DNA of 64,000 nt from an uncultured Saccharospirillaceae bacterium (GTDB lineage Bacteria; Pseudomonadota; Gammaproteobacteria; Pseudomonadales; Natronospirillaceae). The notes beneath the pieces were generated by a model. It had not been told where the DNA came from and made no database searches. It saw only the letters and a list, made by a program, of their open reading frames with translations. Position numbers and translations under genes: made by a program. How positions within the stretch are numbered: position 1 is the first letter of the stretch; every line of letters begins with the position of its first letter. Below are positions 1-10,500 of this stretch, piece after piece. The stretch lies in NCBI GenBank assembly GCA_913063165.1, contig CAJXZL010000001.1, positions 186,001 to 250,000 of the forward strand. The letters are read 5' to 3'.

Positions 1-1614
1 CAAATCATCCGTATTAACCAAGAATTTTGCCGTGTCACGGGCTTCGACGAATCTGAGTTGATTCAGTGTAATCCAGACACCTATGCCAGCAGTAAGCATG
101 ACAGCAAATTTTGGGACACCATCTGGAACGAAGTGCTGCTGAATGGCAGCTGGGTGGGCGAGCTGACAATACAAACCCGATCCGGCGTCACCATTCCCAT
201 TCGACAAACGGTGTCGACGGTCCGAAACGCACAGGGTGTTGTTGACAACTTTGTTATCGTTTTTTCAGATATATCAGAGCAAAAGAAGACCATGGCAATG
301 GTCCGCTACCACGCTAACTTTGACACCTTAACTGACTTACCGAATCGCCGTTTGTTCATGAACCAATTAACGCGCTCTATGTCTCAGGCAGCGCGACACA
401 AATATTATTGCGCCCTTATCTTTGTGGATTTGGACAATTTCAAACAAATTAATGATTCATACGGCCATCCGGTCGGCGATCAGGTGTTGCTGCAAATAGC
501 CAGTAGGCTAAAGGCGCGCATTCGAAAAGAAGATTTTGTTGCCCGACTCAGCGGTGACGAGTTTGTCATATTGGTGAACCAATTGGCCGATGACGAACCG
601 ACGTCGGCGGGTAAAGCGTTGCAAATAGCCAACACCATCCTGCAAGAAATACGTTTGCCCATCGCTACCGATCAACACAACTTCCTGACCACGGCCAGTA
701 TCGGCATTACGTTGTTCTCCGGAATGGAAAAAACCGGTTATGACATCATGCGAGAATCGGATACGGCCATGTATCAGTCAAAGACCAATGGCCGAAACCA
801 CATCTCGTTCTTCTCCCGTGACATGCAGGCCAAAGTCAAAAATACCCTACACTTGGCCCACCGCATATCACACGCCATCGACAACCAAGAGTTTTCATTG
901 TTTTATCAGCCACAGTTTAATGAATACAACGATATGGTTGGTATGGAGGCATTGGTGCGCTGGGAATCGGATACTGGAGAATCATTACCACCCAGTGAAT
1001 TTATTCCAGTGGCCGAGCAAAATGGCAAGATTGTTGCCCTCGGTGATTTTATTTTGCGTCAGGCGTTAAAAGACCTAAAACTGATGATCGATATGGGATT
1101 ACCCGATACCTTTGGTCGTGTGGCGATTAACATTTCACCCAGACAGTTTTTGGATGGTGACTTTGAGTCGCGCATCCGCAGCGCCATACACGCCACCGGT
1201 GTCCCACCAGCACGGGTAGAATTAGAAATTACCGAAAGTTCGTTGATGGACCATGGTGAAACGTCCCAACAGGTACTGGAAAACCTTAAAAACATGGGCT
1301 TTTCATTTGCCATTGATGACTTTGGTACTGGCTACTCATCGTTGGCCTATTTAAAGAGTTTGCCGATTGATAAGCTCAAAATTGACCAATATTTTGTGCG
1401 TGATATCGCAACCAATCAAAGTGATGCCCAAATAGTCAAAACGATTATATCGATGGCGAAAGCGATGGGGTTGCACGTTATTGCTGAGGGTGTCGAAACC
1501 AAATCCCAGCTTGATTTTTTACGTGAAAATGATTGTGCCGAGTTTCAAGGGTATTATTTCTCTAAGCCTTTATCATTCAATGATCTGGTCGGCACCTATT
1601 TCATGAAAAAATAA
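1..1614 (+). CDS. PAS-GGDEF-EAL cyclic-di-GMP signalling protein (5' truncated)
   Basis: The reading frame is open from base 1, so the N-terminus lies outside the window. The visible part begins inside a PAS domain, continues into a GGDEF domain and ends with a complete EAL domain. The GGDEF signature reads SGDEF at 550-564, so its first glycine is serine; some active cyclases tolerate this. The EAL domain keeps EALVRW (about 946), the ELEITES metal-binding stretch, DDFGTGYSSL (about 1315-1345) and AEGVET, so c-di-GMP phosphodiesterase activity is likely. Family knowledge: such proteins make or degrade c-di-GMP in response to a PAS-sensed signal and control biofilm versus motility. No membrane segment is visible in this part. 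An 87-base gap separates it from ubiH, and the two are probably transcriptionally unrelated. Confidence 0.93.
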   Translation, partial: QIIRINQEFCRVTGFDESELIQCNPDTYASSKHDSKFWDTIWNEVLLNGSWVGELTIQTRSGVTIPIRQTVSTVRNAQGVVDNFVIVFSDISEQKKTMAMVRYHANFDTLTDLPNRRLFMNQLTRSMSQAARHKYYCALIFVDLDNFKQINDSYGHPVGDQVLLQIASRLKARIRKEDFVARLSGDEFVILVNQLADDEPTSAGKALQIANTILQEIRLPIATDQHNFLTTASIGITLFSGMEKTGYDIMRESDTAMYQSKTNGRNHISFFSRDMQAKVKNTLHLAHRISHAIDNQEFSLFYQPQFNEYNDMVGMEALVRWESDTGESLPPSEFIPVAEQNGKIVALGDFILRQALKDLKLMIDMGLPDTFGRVAINISPRQFLDGDFESRIRSAIHATGVPPARVELEITESSLMDHGETSQQVLENLKNMGFSFAIDDFGTGYSSLAYLKSLPIDKLKIDQYFVRDIATNQSDAQIVKTIISMAKAMGLHVIAEGVETKSQLDFLRENDCAEFQGYYFSKPLSFNDLVGTYFMKK

Positions 1615-1701
1615 GCCGTGCGACTAGCCCCTTTGCTTAATCACAGAGACTGGCTATACCGCCTTGGTTAACGAATAGTAGAAGACCAAAGAGACTAACC
1701 C

Positions 1702-2922
1702 TTGAATAATGTTACTCAGCACTATGACATCGCCATCATAGGCGGCGGCATGATTGGCCACAGCCTCATTGCCGCTTTGGCCAAACCCATCCAGATGGGA
1801 TTACAGGTAGCCCTAATCGACGCCGGCGCCCAACAGCCGTCTGGCCAGTCAGCGTCACCCGCATTTGATGATCGCGCCACTGCCGTATCCCTTGGCTCCA
1901 AACGTTTGCTCGACCAATGGGGACTGTGGTCGTTAATAGGCGACGCCGCCACTCCAGTACGCCATATCGAAGTCAGTGAGCAAGGCGCCTTTAATACTCT
2001 CAACATGGGTGAACAGGAGTCTGGAACTGATCCCCTAGGTTACATTGTGCCCAATCGGTGGCTTGGCCATTGCTTGCTTAAGCACAGCCAACAATTACCG
2101 GTAGACCTCTTTTTTGACGCAACAGCCACTAACATTCAATTTGAGGCTGAACGCGCACTGATTCACCTAAAGGACCACCCAACACTGTCTGCAAAATTGG
2201 TGGTGTTAGCCGATGGCGGACGATCAGACCTCACCCAGCAGCTTGGATTTTTTGCCGATACCAAAGACTTTCATCAACAGGCAGTGGTCGCCAGTATCGA
2301 AACCCAGTTGCCCCACCACAATAGAGCCTTTGAGCGCTTCACACCTTTGGGGCCCATGGCTCTTCTGCCTATGACGATTGGCCAATCCCATCGTCATGCT
2401 GCGTTGGTGTGGTCGGTAACGCCTGAATGTGCGGCCAAACTGGCCCAGATGGATGACAGTGACTTTTTACGGTCGGCACAAAATGCCTTTGGTGACCGAC
2501 TGGGTAATTGGTTAAGGGCCTCTGAGCGTAGCCAATACCCATTGGTTCGGGTCTATCGCCCTGAACAAGTGAGAAGCCGCTTGGTGCTCTTGGGTAACAG
2601 CGCGGCAAATCTTCACCCTGTAGCGGGTCAAGGGTTTAACTTGGCATTACGCGCGGTCGCGGCGTTAAGTGATACCTTACAAGATCAGCCAGACCCCGGC
2701 GACCTTGCCGGATTAATGGCCTACGCTGACCGCATACGCGCAGATCAACACCTTGTCATGACCCTATGCGATCAATTAATTGATGTGCACGAACAACCCT
2801 TGTTCACATGGCCACGACGGGGGTTGCTCGGCATGTTGGACCACCACCGTATCAGCAAAGGGCTGTTTGCCAAATTTACGATGGGTATCTTACCCAGTCA
2901 GCAATTTTCAAGGACACCCTAA
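1702..2922 (+). CDS. ubiH: UbiH-type FAD-dependent ubiquinone biosynthesis hydroxylase
   Basis: A 406-residue flavoprotein monooxygenase of the UbiH/UbiF/VisC family. The N-terminal Rossmann FAD motif GGGMIG is at residues 14-19, an ADGGRSD motif lies near 175 and the C-terminal FAD-ribityl motif GNSAANLHPVAGQG lies near 298-311. The histidine often found in GNAAH is asparagine here. The family hydroxylates the polyprenyl-phenol ring in ubiquinone synthesis (UbiH acts at C1). The start is TTG: an in-frame stop lies two codons upstream and the next methionine is inside the FAD motif. The stop overlaps the next gene's start (TAATG), and ubiH followed by ubiI is also the order in enterobacteria. 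Which ring position this copy acts on cannot be read from sequence alone. Confidence 0.85.
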   Translation: MNNVTQHYDIAIIGGGMIGHSLIAALAKPIQMGLQVALIDAGAQQPSGQSASPAFDDRATAVSLGSKRLLDQWGLWSLIGDAATPVRHIEVSEQGAFNTLNMGEQESGTDPLGYIVPNRWLGHCLLKHSQQLPVDLFFDATATNIQFEAERALIHLKDHPTLSAKLVVLADGGRSDLTQQLGFFADTKDFHQQAVVASIETQLPHHNRAFERFTPLGPMALLPMTIGQSHRHAALVWSVTPECAAKLAQMDDSDFLRSAQNAFGDRLGNWLRASERSQYPLVRVYRPEQVRSRLVLLGNSAANLHPVAGQGFNLALRAVAALSDTLQDQPDPGDLAGLMAYADRIRADQHLVMTLCDQLIDVHEQPLFTWPRRGLLGMLDHHRISKGLFAKFTMGILPSQQFSRTP

Positions 2923-4166
2923 TGCACACCGAGTTCGATGTAATCATAGTTGGCGGTGGGATGGTCGGTCTATCACTGGCGCAGGCACTCAGTGGCACAA
3001 AGCTGAAGTTACTCTTGGTAGAAGCCGGTTCTCTGGAGTCAAATTCGATTGCTGGCGCCTCTGGATTCGAGCCCCGCGTTAGCGCCATTAACCTCAAGTC
3101 ACAACAGTGGCTATCAGCCATTGGCGTATGGGACCATCTGCCAAAGGATCGCATTCAAGCCTTTACCAGAATGGAAGCATGGGATGCAGAAGGCACTGGA
3201 GAAGTCTCATTTGAATCGCGTCAAGTTGGCCAGGCAGCCTTGGGGTATATCGTTGAAAACTGTGTCATTCAAGACGCCCTCATGACCGCCTTATCGCAAT
3301 CGTCGATACATATCATGCGCCACACACGGCTGCAATCTGCAACGCCTTTGACCGACACCCCGTCACCAAACGGGGCGCACCACATTACTTTTGAAGACGG
3401 CACGACCACGACTTGCAACCTGTTGATTGGAGCCGATGGCCACCAATCGCGGGTGAGGCAACTCGGTGGATTTAAAACCCGTCAATGGGACTATCAACAC
3501 CAAGCGATTGTGACAACCATTACCCTGACTGAGCCTCATAACAACACAGCACGCCAAGCCTTTGCCACTGACGGGCCTCTGGGTATCTTGCCCTTACCTG
3601 GTCAGGACCAACGGCACTGCTCTATTGTTTGGTCGCAAAAATCGGATAGAACGGCGGCGCTGATGGCCCTGTCTGATACTGAGTTTTGTGTGCAACTGAC
3701 CCGCGCTATGGACAATCGACTCGGCACAGTCGTAGACGTCGATCGGCGTTTTGCCATTCCATTACAAGCGCAAATTGCCGAATCGCTGGTATGTGCTGGC
3801 ATGGCCCTTATAGGCGATGCCGCACACCGCATTCATCCCCTAGCAGGACAGGGCGCCAATTTGGGATTTGCAGATGCCGAAGCCCTTGCCGACAACATTA
3901 TTGCCACGACGAGTAAGGGTTTGGCAATCGGGGATCACTTCCAATTGCGCCAGTATCAACGTCAACGGCAGAGTCATAATCTGGCCATGACAGCCGCCAT
4001 GGAAGGATTTAAGCGTTTATTTGAATCTGACAATATTGCCGTGCGCTGGTTACGCAATGCCGGCATGAAACAGTTTGAAGACTTTGGCGGACTGAAAAGC
4101 GCGGTGATGGCGGTAGCGATGGGGCTTCAGAGCCCGCTAAACGGCGTGCATAAAAAACGGGGCTAG
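2922..4166 (+). CDS. ubiI: UbiI-type FAD-dependent ubiquinone biosynthesis hydroxylase
   Basis: A 414-residue second member of the UbiH/UbiI family, starting at an ATG that shares one base with the ubiH stop, so the two are translationally coupled. The FAD-binding GGGMVG is at residues 11-16, the GADGHQSRVR motif near 170 and GDAAHRIHPLAGQGANLG near 298-315; this copy keeps the histidine that the upstream paralogue lacks. A longer in-frame extension exists upstream but lies wholly inside ubiH. By gene order this corresponds to UbiI (VisC), the C5 hydroxylase of ubiquinone synthesis; UbiF-like specificity is the main alternative. The last codons overlap the lonB-type gene's terminator hairpin on the other strand. 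Confidence 0.83.
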   Translation: MHTEFDVIIVGGGMVGLSLAQALSGTKLKLLLVEAGSLESNSIAGASGFEPRVSAINLKSQQWLSAIGVWDHLPKDRIQAFTRMEAWDAEGTGEVSFESRQVGQAALGYIVENCVIQDALMTALSQSSIHIMRHTRLQSATPLTDTPSPNGAHHITFEDGTTTTCNLLIGADGHQSRVRQLGGFKTRQWDYQHQAIVTTITLTEPHNNTARQAFATDGPLGILPLPGQDQRHCSIVWSQKSDRTAALMALSDTEFCVQLTRAMDNRLGTVVDVDRRFAIPLQAQIAESLVCAGMALIGDAAHRIHPLAGQGANLGFADAEALADNIIATTSKGLAIGDHFQLRQYQRQRQSHNLAMTAAMEGFKRLFESDNIAVRWLRNAGMKQFEDFGGLKSAVMAVAMGLQSPLNGVHKKRG

Positions 4167-4176
4167 TAACGCCCCG
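4152..4176 (-). terminator. Intrinsic terminator of the thyA-Lon operon
   Basis: Read on the minus strand, a CGGGGC/GCCCCG six-pair stem with a seven-base loop is followed directly by six U residues. It lies just beyond the Lon-type gene's stop and overlaps the 3' end of ubiI, whose stop codon sits in the loop. Confidence 0.7.
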
Positions 4177-4214
4177 GATAGTCTACTGGAGAATCTGCCG
4201 CTTGCGGTGGCAGA

Positions 4215-6587
4215 TCACCCTTCTCTGTCATATTCAGACATCATCTTCAGTCGTTGCCAAACCAAGCCATTGATGCTGTCTTGTGGGTATCGGTTATATT
4301 CGTCAGCCTCACCCACATTCTCACCCAATAGAATACCCACCGCCTGTTCGACACGGGATACCGCATGTATGGCAAAGGTACCTGCATCAACTGCGGCAAT
4401 CACTTCGTCATCTATCATCAGATGCTGGACATTATCCTGTGGAATGATGACCCCTTGGTGTCCAGTAAGGCCACGCTCTTGGCACAGCTTAAAGAAACCT
4501 TCTATCTTCTCATTCACGCCGCCAATAGCCTGTACTTCGCCATATTGGTTGATGGATCCTGTGACCGCAAACCCTTGATCCACTGGTACGTCTGCGATTG
4601 CTGATAACAAGGCGATCAACTCTGCTAAAGACGCGCTGTCACCATCGATATAGCCATAAGACTGTTCCATGGCGATGTTGGCACTCATGATCAATGGAAA
4701 TTCTTTGGCGTATTTTTGACCCATATAACCATTGAGCAGCAGAACACCCTTACTGTGGATAGACTGACCCAGTTCCACTTCTTTTTCGATGTCTAAGATG
4801 CCATTAGAACCTGAATAGACGGTTGCCGTGATCCGTGCTGGCTGTCCAAATCGGGTCTCGCCCAATTCGATAACGGTCAAGCCGTTGATCTGGCCTACTT
4901 TCTCACCTTGGGTGTCAATGAGCACGGTGCCTTCACTGATCTCCTGCATCACCTGCTCACTGATACGACCGTGCCGGTATTCTGCGGCTTGCAGCGCCTG
5001 CTTGATGTGCACTTGGGTGATGAGGGTGTCATCGGTATCGGACCGAATAAAGTCTGCCTCGGCGATCACTTCAAACAAGCTCACCATACGTGGCGATAAC
5101 CGCGCCTTATGCTCCGATTGCCTCAGACTGTATTCGATCAATCGCTCAACAGCGTCACGGCTCATGGGCGCAAACCCTTTTGACTGACTGTAATGCGCCA
5201 ACCGACGGATGAGATGACCTAGTGTCTCCTCGGTACGGGGAATATAGCTATCGAAGTCAACCAACACCCGAAACAACTCACTGAACTCTGGATCATAGGC
5301 CTGCAACTGATAATAAATATCACGCGACCCGATCAAGATGATTTTTAAATTCAATGGCACACTCTGCGGATTAATACTGACTGATGAATACAGTGTCGGT
5401 TCCGAATGGGGTGACTCTAGTTTGATACTTTTGGTCTTTAATGCCAGCTTTAAGGATTCCCACGCATAGGGTTCTATCAGCAGTTTCTCCGCATCTAGGA
5501 TCAAAAATCCGCCATTTGCCCGCAACAGGCTACCGGGCTTTATCAAGCGATAATGCGTAATCGGCGTACCCTGCACCATCGAATATTCAATGCGACCAAA
5601 CAAATTCTGATAGGTCGGCATCAGTTCATACTCGACCGGCGCGCCGCCAGAAATCTGATGCTGGACCATAACGTTGGGTAGGTATTGGTTACTCAATAGC
5701 TGCCGGCGTTCAATATCACTCATGTTGTCCATTTGCGGATCGTCTCCGAAAATGTCCAAGATCACCCTAGGAATGTGGGTCCGAATGTCCCGAATAAAGC
5801 GCAACACCTGAATTTGATTTGCCCACTGACGCTCCAGCTCTTTCAACATGGGCTTAATGGCTTGTGAAATGCTTTCTAGATTCAGTGCTCGGTGTTTTTC
5901 CGACGCTTCTCTGCGCCACTGGGGCAATTCTAACAATTGCTCATTCAGCATGGCCTCTAACGAGGAGATGCGGCCAAGATAATCAACCTTCAGCGTTTCA
6001 GGCAGTTGCGCAAAATCGGTGTCTTCGATGGCTTTGCCTTCATGCAGAACCGAAAACATGATGGTACCGGCTTCACCTATCATCACAACGCCGACGCTTC
6101 CTGCATGGCGATCGACAATGGCAATGGCGTCATCATATTTCCGGTTGAAATCACTTTCAATTTGCGCCCGTTTACGTTGGTAGCTCGGATTTTCAAAGGT
6201 TGCAGGAAAAGTATCTTGCAACTCATCAACAAACCGTTCCATATCCTTCACCAAGCGCTGACTTTGATTGGCAGGTAACTCGATAATGATTGGGTCAGAC
6301 GGCTTCGCAAAATTGTTCACAAAACACCAGTCTGACGGTGCATTCTTCTTTTCAGCCTTTTCTTTCACGTACCGGCTGACCAAGGTTTGCCTGCCAGTAC
6401 CAGGCTCACCCATAACAAACAGGTTATAGCCGGTACTGGGCATATTGATACCGAATTCGAGCGCCGATTTGGCACGATCGTGGCCCAAAAAGCCAATGTC
6501 TGCTTGAAGCTGATCGGTACTGTCAAACGCCATGAAATCGAGTGACACCCGGGTCTTGAGTTGATCGGACGTAAGCTTAGTGGTCAT
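4215..6587 (-). CDS. Lon-type ATP-dependent serine protease (LonB/YcbZ-like)
   Basis: A 790-residue AAA+ protease of family S16. The Walker A GEPGTGRQT is at residues 60-68, unusually close to the N-terminus, so the long LAN substrate-binding domain of classical Lon is absent, as in LonB and E. coli YcbZ. The C-terminal proteolytic domain has the catalytic dyad as Ser651 in GDSAS and Lys694 in GGVNEK, 43 residues apart, the same spacing as in classical Lon. The central region includes an insert with coiled-coil character. No transmembrane segment is evident, so it is probably cytoplasmic, unlike archaeal LonB. It begins immediately after the thyA stop, indicating one transcript. Role in protein quality control is inferred from the family; substrates are unknown. 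Confidence 0.9.
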   Translation of the reverse strand: MTTKLTSDQLKTRVSLDFMAFDSTDQLQADIGFLGHDRAKSALEFGINMPSTGYNLFVMGEPGTGRQTLVSRYVKEKAEKKNAPSDWCFVNNFAKPSDPIIIELPANQSQRLVKDMERFVDELQDTFPATFENPSYQRKRAQIESDFNRKYDDAIAIVDRHAGSVGVVMIGEAGTIMFSVLHEGKAIEDTDFAQLPETLKVDYLGRISSLEAMLNEQLLELPQWRREASEKHRALNLESISQAIKPMLKELERQWANQIQVLRFIRDIRTHIPRVILDIFGDDPQMDNMSDIERRQLLSNQYLPNVMVQHQISGGAPVEYELMPTYQNLFGRIEYSMVQGTPITHYRLIKPGSLLRANGGFLILDAEKLLIEPYAWESLKLALKTKSIKLESPHSEPTLYSSVSINPQSVPLNLKIILIGSRDIYYQLQAYDPEFSELFRVLVDFDSYIPRTEETLGHLIRRLAHYSQSKGFAPMSRDAVERLIEYSLRQSEHKARLSPRMVSLFEVIAEADFIRSDTDDTLITQVHIKQALQAAEYRHGRISEQVMQEISEGTVLIDTQGEKVGQINGLTVIELGETRFGQPARITATVYSGSNGILDIEKEVELGQSIHSKGVLLLNGYMGQKYAKEFPLIMSANIAMEQSYGYIDGDSASLAELIALLSAIADVPVDQGFAVTGSINQYGEVQAIGGVNEKIEGFFKLCQERGLTGHQGVIIPQDNVQHLMIDDEVIAAVDAGTFAIHAVSRVEQAVGILLGENVGEADEYNRYPQDSINGLVWQRLKMMSEYDREG

Positions 6588-7382
6588 TTAGACAGATACC
6601 TCACCCTTTAAAACGGGATGGCTGACGTAGTCGACGATCTCAAAGTCTTCAAACCGGTAATCAAATAGGCTTTCAGGTCGGCGTTTAATGACCAATTTTG
6701 GCAAGGGATAAGGCTCACGGGTCATCTGGATGTCGGTTTGTTCTTGCAGATTGTTGTAGATATGCACATCGCCACCAGTCCAAACGAAGTCACCGGGCTC
6801 CATACCTAGTTGATCGGCCATCATATAGGTCAGCAGTGCATAACTCGCAATATTGAAGGGTAGGCCCAAAAACACGTCACAGCTACGTTGATAGAGCTGG
6901 CAACTTAATTTGTTATCGGCCACGTAAAATTGAAACAAGCTATGACAGGGTGGCAATGCCATGTGTGCCACTTCACCCGGATTGTAAGCCACCACCAACA
7001 TACGGCGGCTATTGGGGTCTTTGCGTAGCAGGTCCATCACATCACTCATTTGGTCAATCGTTTCACCACTGGGTGCCTGCCAAGATCGCCATTGTGCGCC
7101 ATAGACGCGGCCTAGATCGCCATTTTCATCGGCCCACTCATCCCAAATACGCACCTGGTTATCTTGCAAATAGCCAATATTGGTATCACCTTTAAGGAAC
7201 CACAGCAGTTCATGGATAATGCTACGCAGATGCACTTTCTTGGTTGTCACCAAAGGAAAGCCCTCAGCGAGATCAAAACGCATTTGATAACCAAAAACAC
7301 TTTGGGTACCAGTACCCGTACGATCCGATTTCATGGTTCCGTGTTCTTTGATGTGGGCAATCAAGTCCAAATACTGCTTCAT
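6588..7382 (-). CDS. thyA: Thymidylate synthase
   Basis: A 264-residue protein that methylates dUMP to dTMP with methylenetetrahydrofolate. The catalytic cysteine in [10 protein letters not shown] falls at residue 146, the same number as in E. coli ThyA, and the [19 protein letters not shown] substrate-binding block and the C-terminal hydrophobic end are present. I chose the second of two nearby ATGs: the AGGA ribosome-binding site is about seven bases from it, only one base from the first ATG, and the length then equals the family norm. The stop codon abuts the start of the Lon-type protease, so the two are likely cotranscribed. Cytoplasmic enzyme; identification is secure. Confidence 0.97.
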   Translation of the reverse strand: MKQYLDLIAHIKEHGTMKSDRTGTGTQSVFGYQMRFDLAEGFPLVTTKKVHLRSIIHELLWFLKGDTNIGYLQDNQVRIWDEWADENGDLGRVYGAQWRSWQAPSGETIDQMSDVMDLLRKDPNSRRMLVVAYNPGEVAHMALPPCHSLFQFYVADNKLSCQLYQRSCDVFLGLPFNIASYALLTYMMADQLGMEPGDFVWTGGDVHIYNNLQEQTDIQMTREPYPLPKLVIKRRPESLFDYRFEDFEIVDYVSHPVLKGEVSV

Positions 7383-7597
7383 TAACATTTCCTACCGGTT
7401 CATTTTACCCCGCATTGTGGCACACAGACTGGTGGCCTGCCAATGAAGCGAAGCGCAATGCGTAGCTTATTTCTCCATGGCAGCGAAGGTCCTATCAGAT
7501 CGGTCATAAATGCCGTATTTGTCGGGGCATGACCTTTAACGCATGGGCAAGTCGTGACACAATCATGCTACGTTGTTTCGCCAGAGAATAATAAATA

Positions 7598-10500
7598 ATG
7601 GAAGCCTGGCTTGTCTTTCTAGTCGCCGCTTTATACATCTGCTTGCTGTTTGCGATTGCCATTTTTGGCGATAAGAGTATTCGGCGTAGACGGATATTGC
7701 CGCCTGCTTTGGTCTACAGTCTGTCGCTTGCTGTGTACTGTACCTCATGGACCTACTATGGTGCCGTGGGCCGCGCTGCAGTATCGGGACTAGAGTACAT
7801 TGCGATTTACCTAAGCCCCATATTGCTGTTCCTATTCGGCACCCCTATGCTCAAGAAAATTGTGCGAACAGCCAAGCGACAAAACATTGCTTCTATTGCC
7901 GACTACCTGTCTTCGCGCTACGGCAAACGCAGTGGCATTGCCATGCTAGTGACCATCATTTCTACCCTGGCCATTATTCCTTATATCGCATTACAGCTAA
8001 AAGCCGTATCGACCAGTATTGAGGTACTGACCAAACCGATTGCCTCTGAGTGGGCGCCTATTTGGTTTAACGACACCACCATGCTGACATCGTTTGCGAT
8101 GATCCTATTCGCAATCCTGTTTGGAACCCGTCAGGTCGACGTCACCGAGCACCACCGTGGTCTTATTTTGGCAATCGCGTTCGAGTCATTGGTGAAGCTC
8201 ACCGCCTTATTGGCTATTGCAGTATTTGTGGTGTGGTTTCTGTTCAATGGCCCCGAAAATTTCTTAGAACAATTTAGAACCAACCCTCAGATTACCCAAA
8301 GCTTTGACAAACCCCTAGGCAGTGGCTTTTGGACTCAGGCGCTATTGGCTGCAGGTGCGATACTGTGTTTGCCGCGCCAGTTTCATATTATGGTGGTTGA
8401 AAACGTCAATATTCGCCATTTGAATACCGCGCGCTGGGTATTCCCGATCTACCTCATTCTCGTATCGCTGGTGGTCATTCCAATTACCAGCGCAGGTTTG
8501 CTGTTATTTCCCAACGGCGACGTGCCTGCTGATACCTTCGTACTGAATATCCCGTTGATATCGGGGCAGCGCTGGCTGTCGTTACTGGTCTTTATTGGCG
8601 GATTTTCAGCAGCAACAGCCATGGTGGTCATCGCTACCCTGTCGTTAAGTACCATGTTGAGTAACGACGTTATTTTGCCCATCGTTTTGCGCCTGCAGCA
8701 CCGGTGGACAACTGACCGTTTGGATATATCGGGCTTTCTGCTCTACGTCCGTCGTTTGTCGATAGCCTTTATTATTTTAGCGGGCTATTTTTACCACCGC
8801 TCTTATGGCACCAATGAACAGCTTTCAACCATTGGCCTCATTGCCTTTAGCTTGGTGATTCAGTTAACACCATCCCTATTGGCCGGCATTTATTGGAAGA
8901 AGGCCAATGCGTGGGGTGTCTATGCAGGCATCATCGGCGGCTTTATTGTCTGGTTTTACACCCTTATGCTGCCGACCTTGGTTCGCGGTGGTATTTTGCC
9001 GACCACCATTATGGACATGGGCGTGTTCGGTTGGGGTTGGCTAAAACCCGAACAGCTATTTCTCATCCCGATTAGCGACAGCCTCACCCATGGCGTATTT
9101 TGGTCTCTGTCAGTTAACATTCTTTTGTTGGTCATGGTGTCATCACGTGCACCCACTCGGTTGATCGACCGCCTACAGGCAGCCGCTTTTGTCGAACAAG
9201 CGGATGCGAGCCCCAGTACTATTGAAGCGGGCTTTAGACGTCAGAATGTGACCGTTTCAGACATGCGGAGCCTGTTGGAACAGTTTGCTGGCGTCAGACG
9301 CTCCGATCACTTGCTGACCGAGTTTGAACAATCCAATGGCATCAAACTCAACGAAAGCATCGCGCCTAAGATTAATTTGGTGCGCTATGTTGAACGCATA
9401 CTGTCCGGCATCATTGGCTCATCCTCTGCTCGGGCCATGGTGCACTCCGTATTACTGGGTCGGTCCTTAGCGATTGAAGACGTGGTTACCTTCTTCGATG
9501 AGACCACACAAGCACTGCAGTTTAACCAAAAACTGTTATCCACCACGCTCGAAAACATCGATCAGGGCGTGAGTGTGATCGACCGTGACATGCGCCTGGT
9601 AGCATGGAACCGACGATACCTTGAATTGTTTGATTATCCCGACGACTTTATTCGCAGTGGACGTCCTGTAGAAGACTTGGTGCGTTATAACGCCAACCGC
9701 GGTGAATGTGGTTCAGGCGATATTGAAGACCATGTCGAACGCCGCATGGAACACCTCCGTAAGGGCACACCTCACCGTTTTATCCGGGTGAGGAAGAATG
9801 GCACCGTTGTAGAAATGAAAGGCAATCCGTTGCCTGGCGGCGGCTTCGTGACGACGTTCAATGACATTACTGAGCATATTCGCGCCAAAGAGGCCCTACA
9901 ACACGCCAAGCAGCAGCTTGAGATTCGTGTCGACGAACGGACCCGTACCATTCAAGAAATGAACCACGAACTACGCGAAGAGATCGTGTACCGTGAAGAA
10001 GTAAAAACCCTCTTACTACAGGCCAAAGCCGAAGCCGAATCGGCGAACGCCTCAAAAACCCGTTTCCTCGCATTGGCTAGCCACGACATTTTGCAGCCAC
10101 TCAATGCTGCACGTCTGTATACCGCATCATTGATCGAGGACGAACTGTCTTCCGGGCAGAGCGCGGTGGTCTCAAAGTTAAACGACTCGTTACAGTCAAC
10201 TGAAGAATTAATCTCTACCCTGCTGGAGATTGCCCGCCTAGACGACGGTGCGTTACAGCCCAAGATAGAATCCTTTGCACTCAATGATATTCTTCGACCC
10301 TTGATTCAAGAATCACAGCTACTGGCGCAGGAACGTCACATTCGGTTGCGTTGGGTGCCCAATCACCTGTGGGTACATAGTGACCCCGTTTACCTGCGGC
10401 GTATTCTTCAGAACTTGATAACCAATGCCATTAAATACACCCCTAGTGGCACTGTACTGGTCGGTTGTCGCAAACGTGGCGCAGAGGTCAGTGTTCAAGT

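Noticed and set aside
2808-2921. N-terminal extension of ubiI
   Set aside because: It lies inside ubiH, and the TAATG coupling plus the FAD motif near residue 11 fix the start at 2922.
7598-9180. A proline/sodium symporter gene
   Set aside because: The transporter-like helices are continuous in frame with PAS, kinase and receiver domains, so this is the sensor part of one protein.
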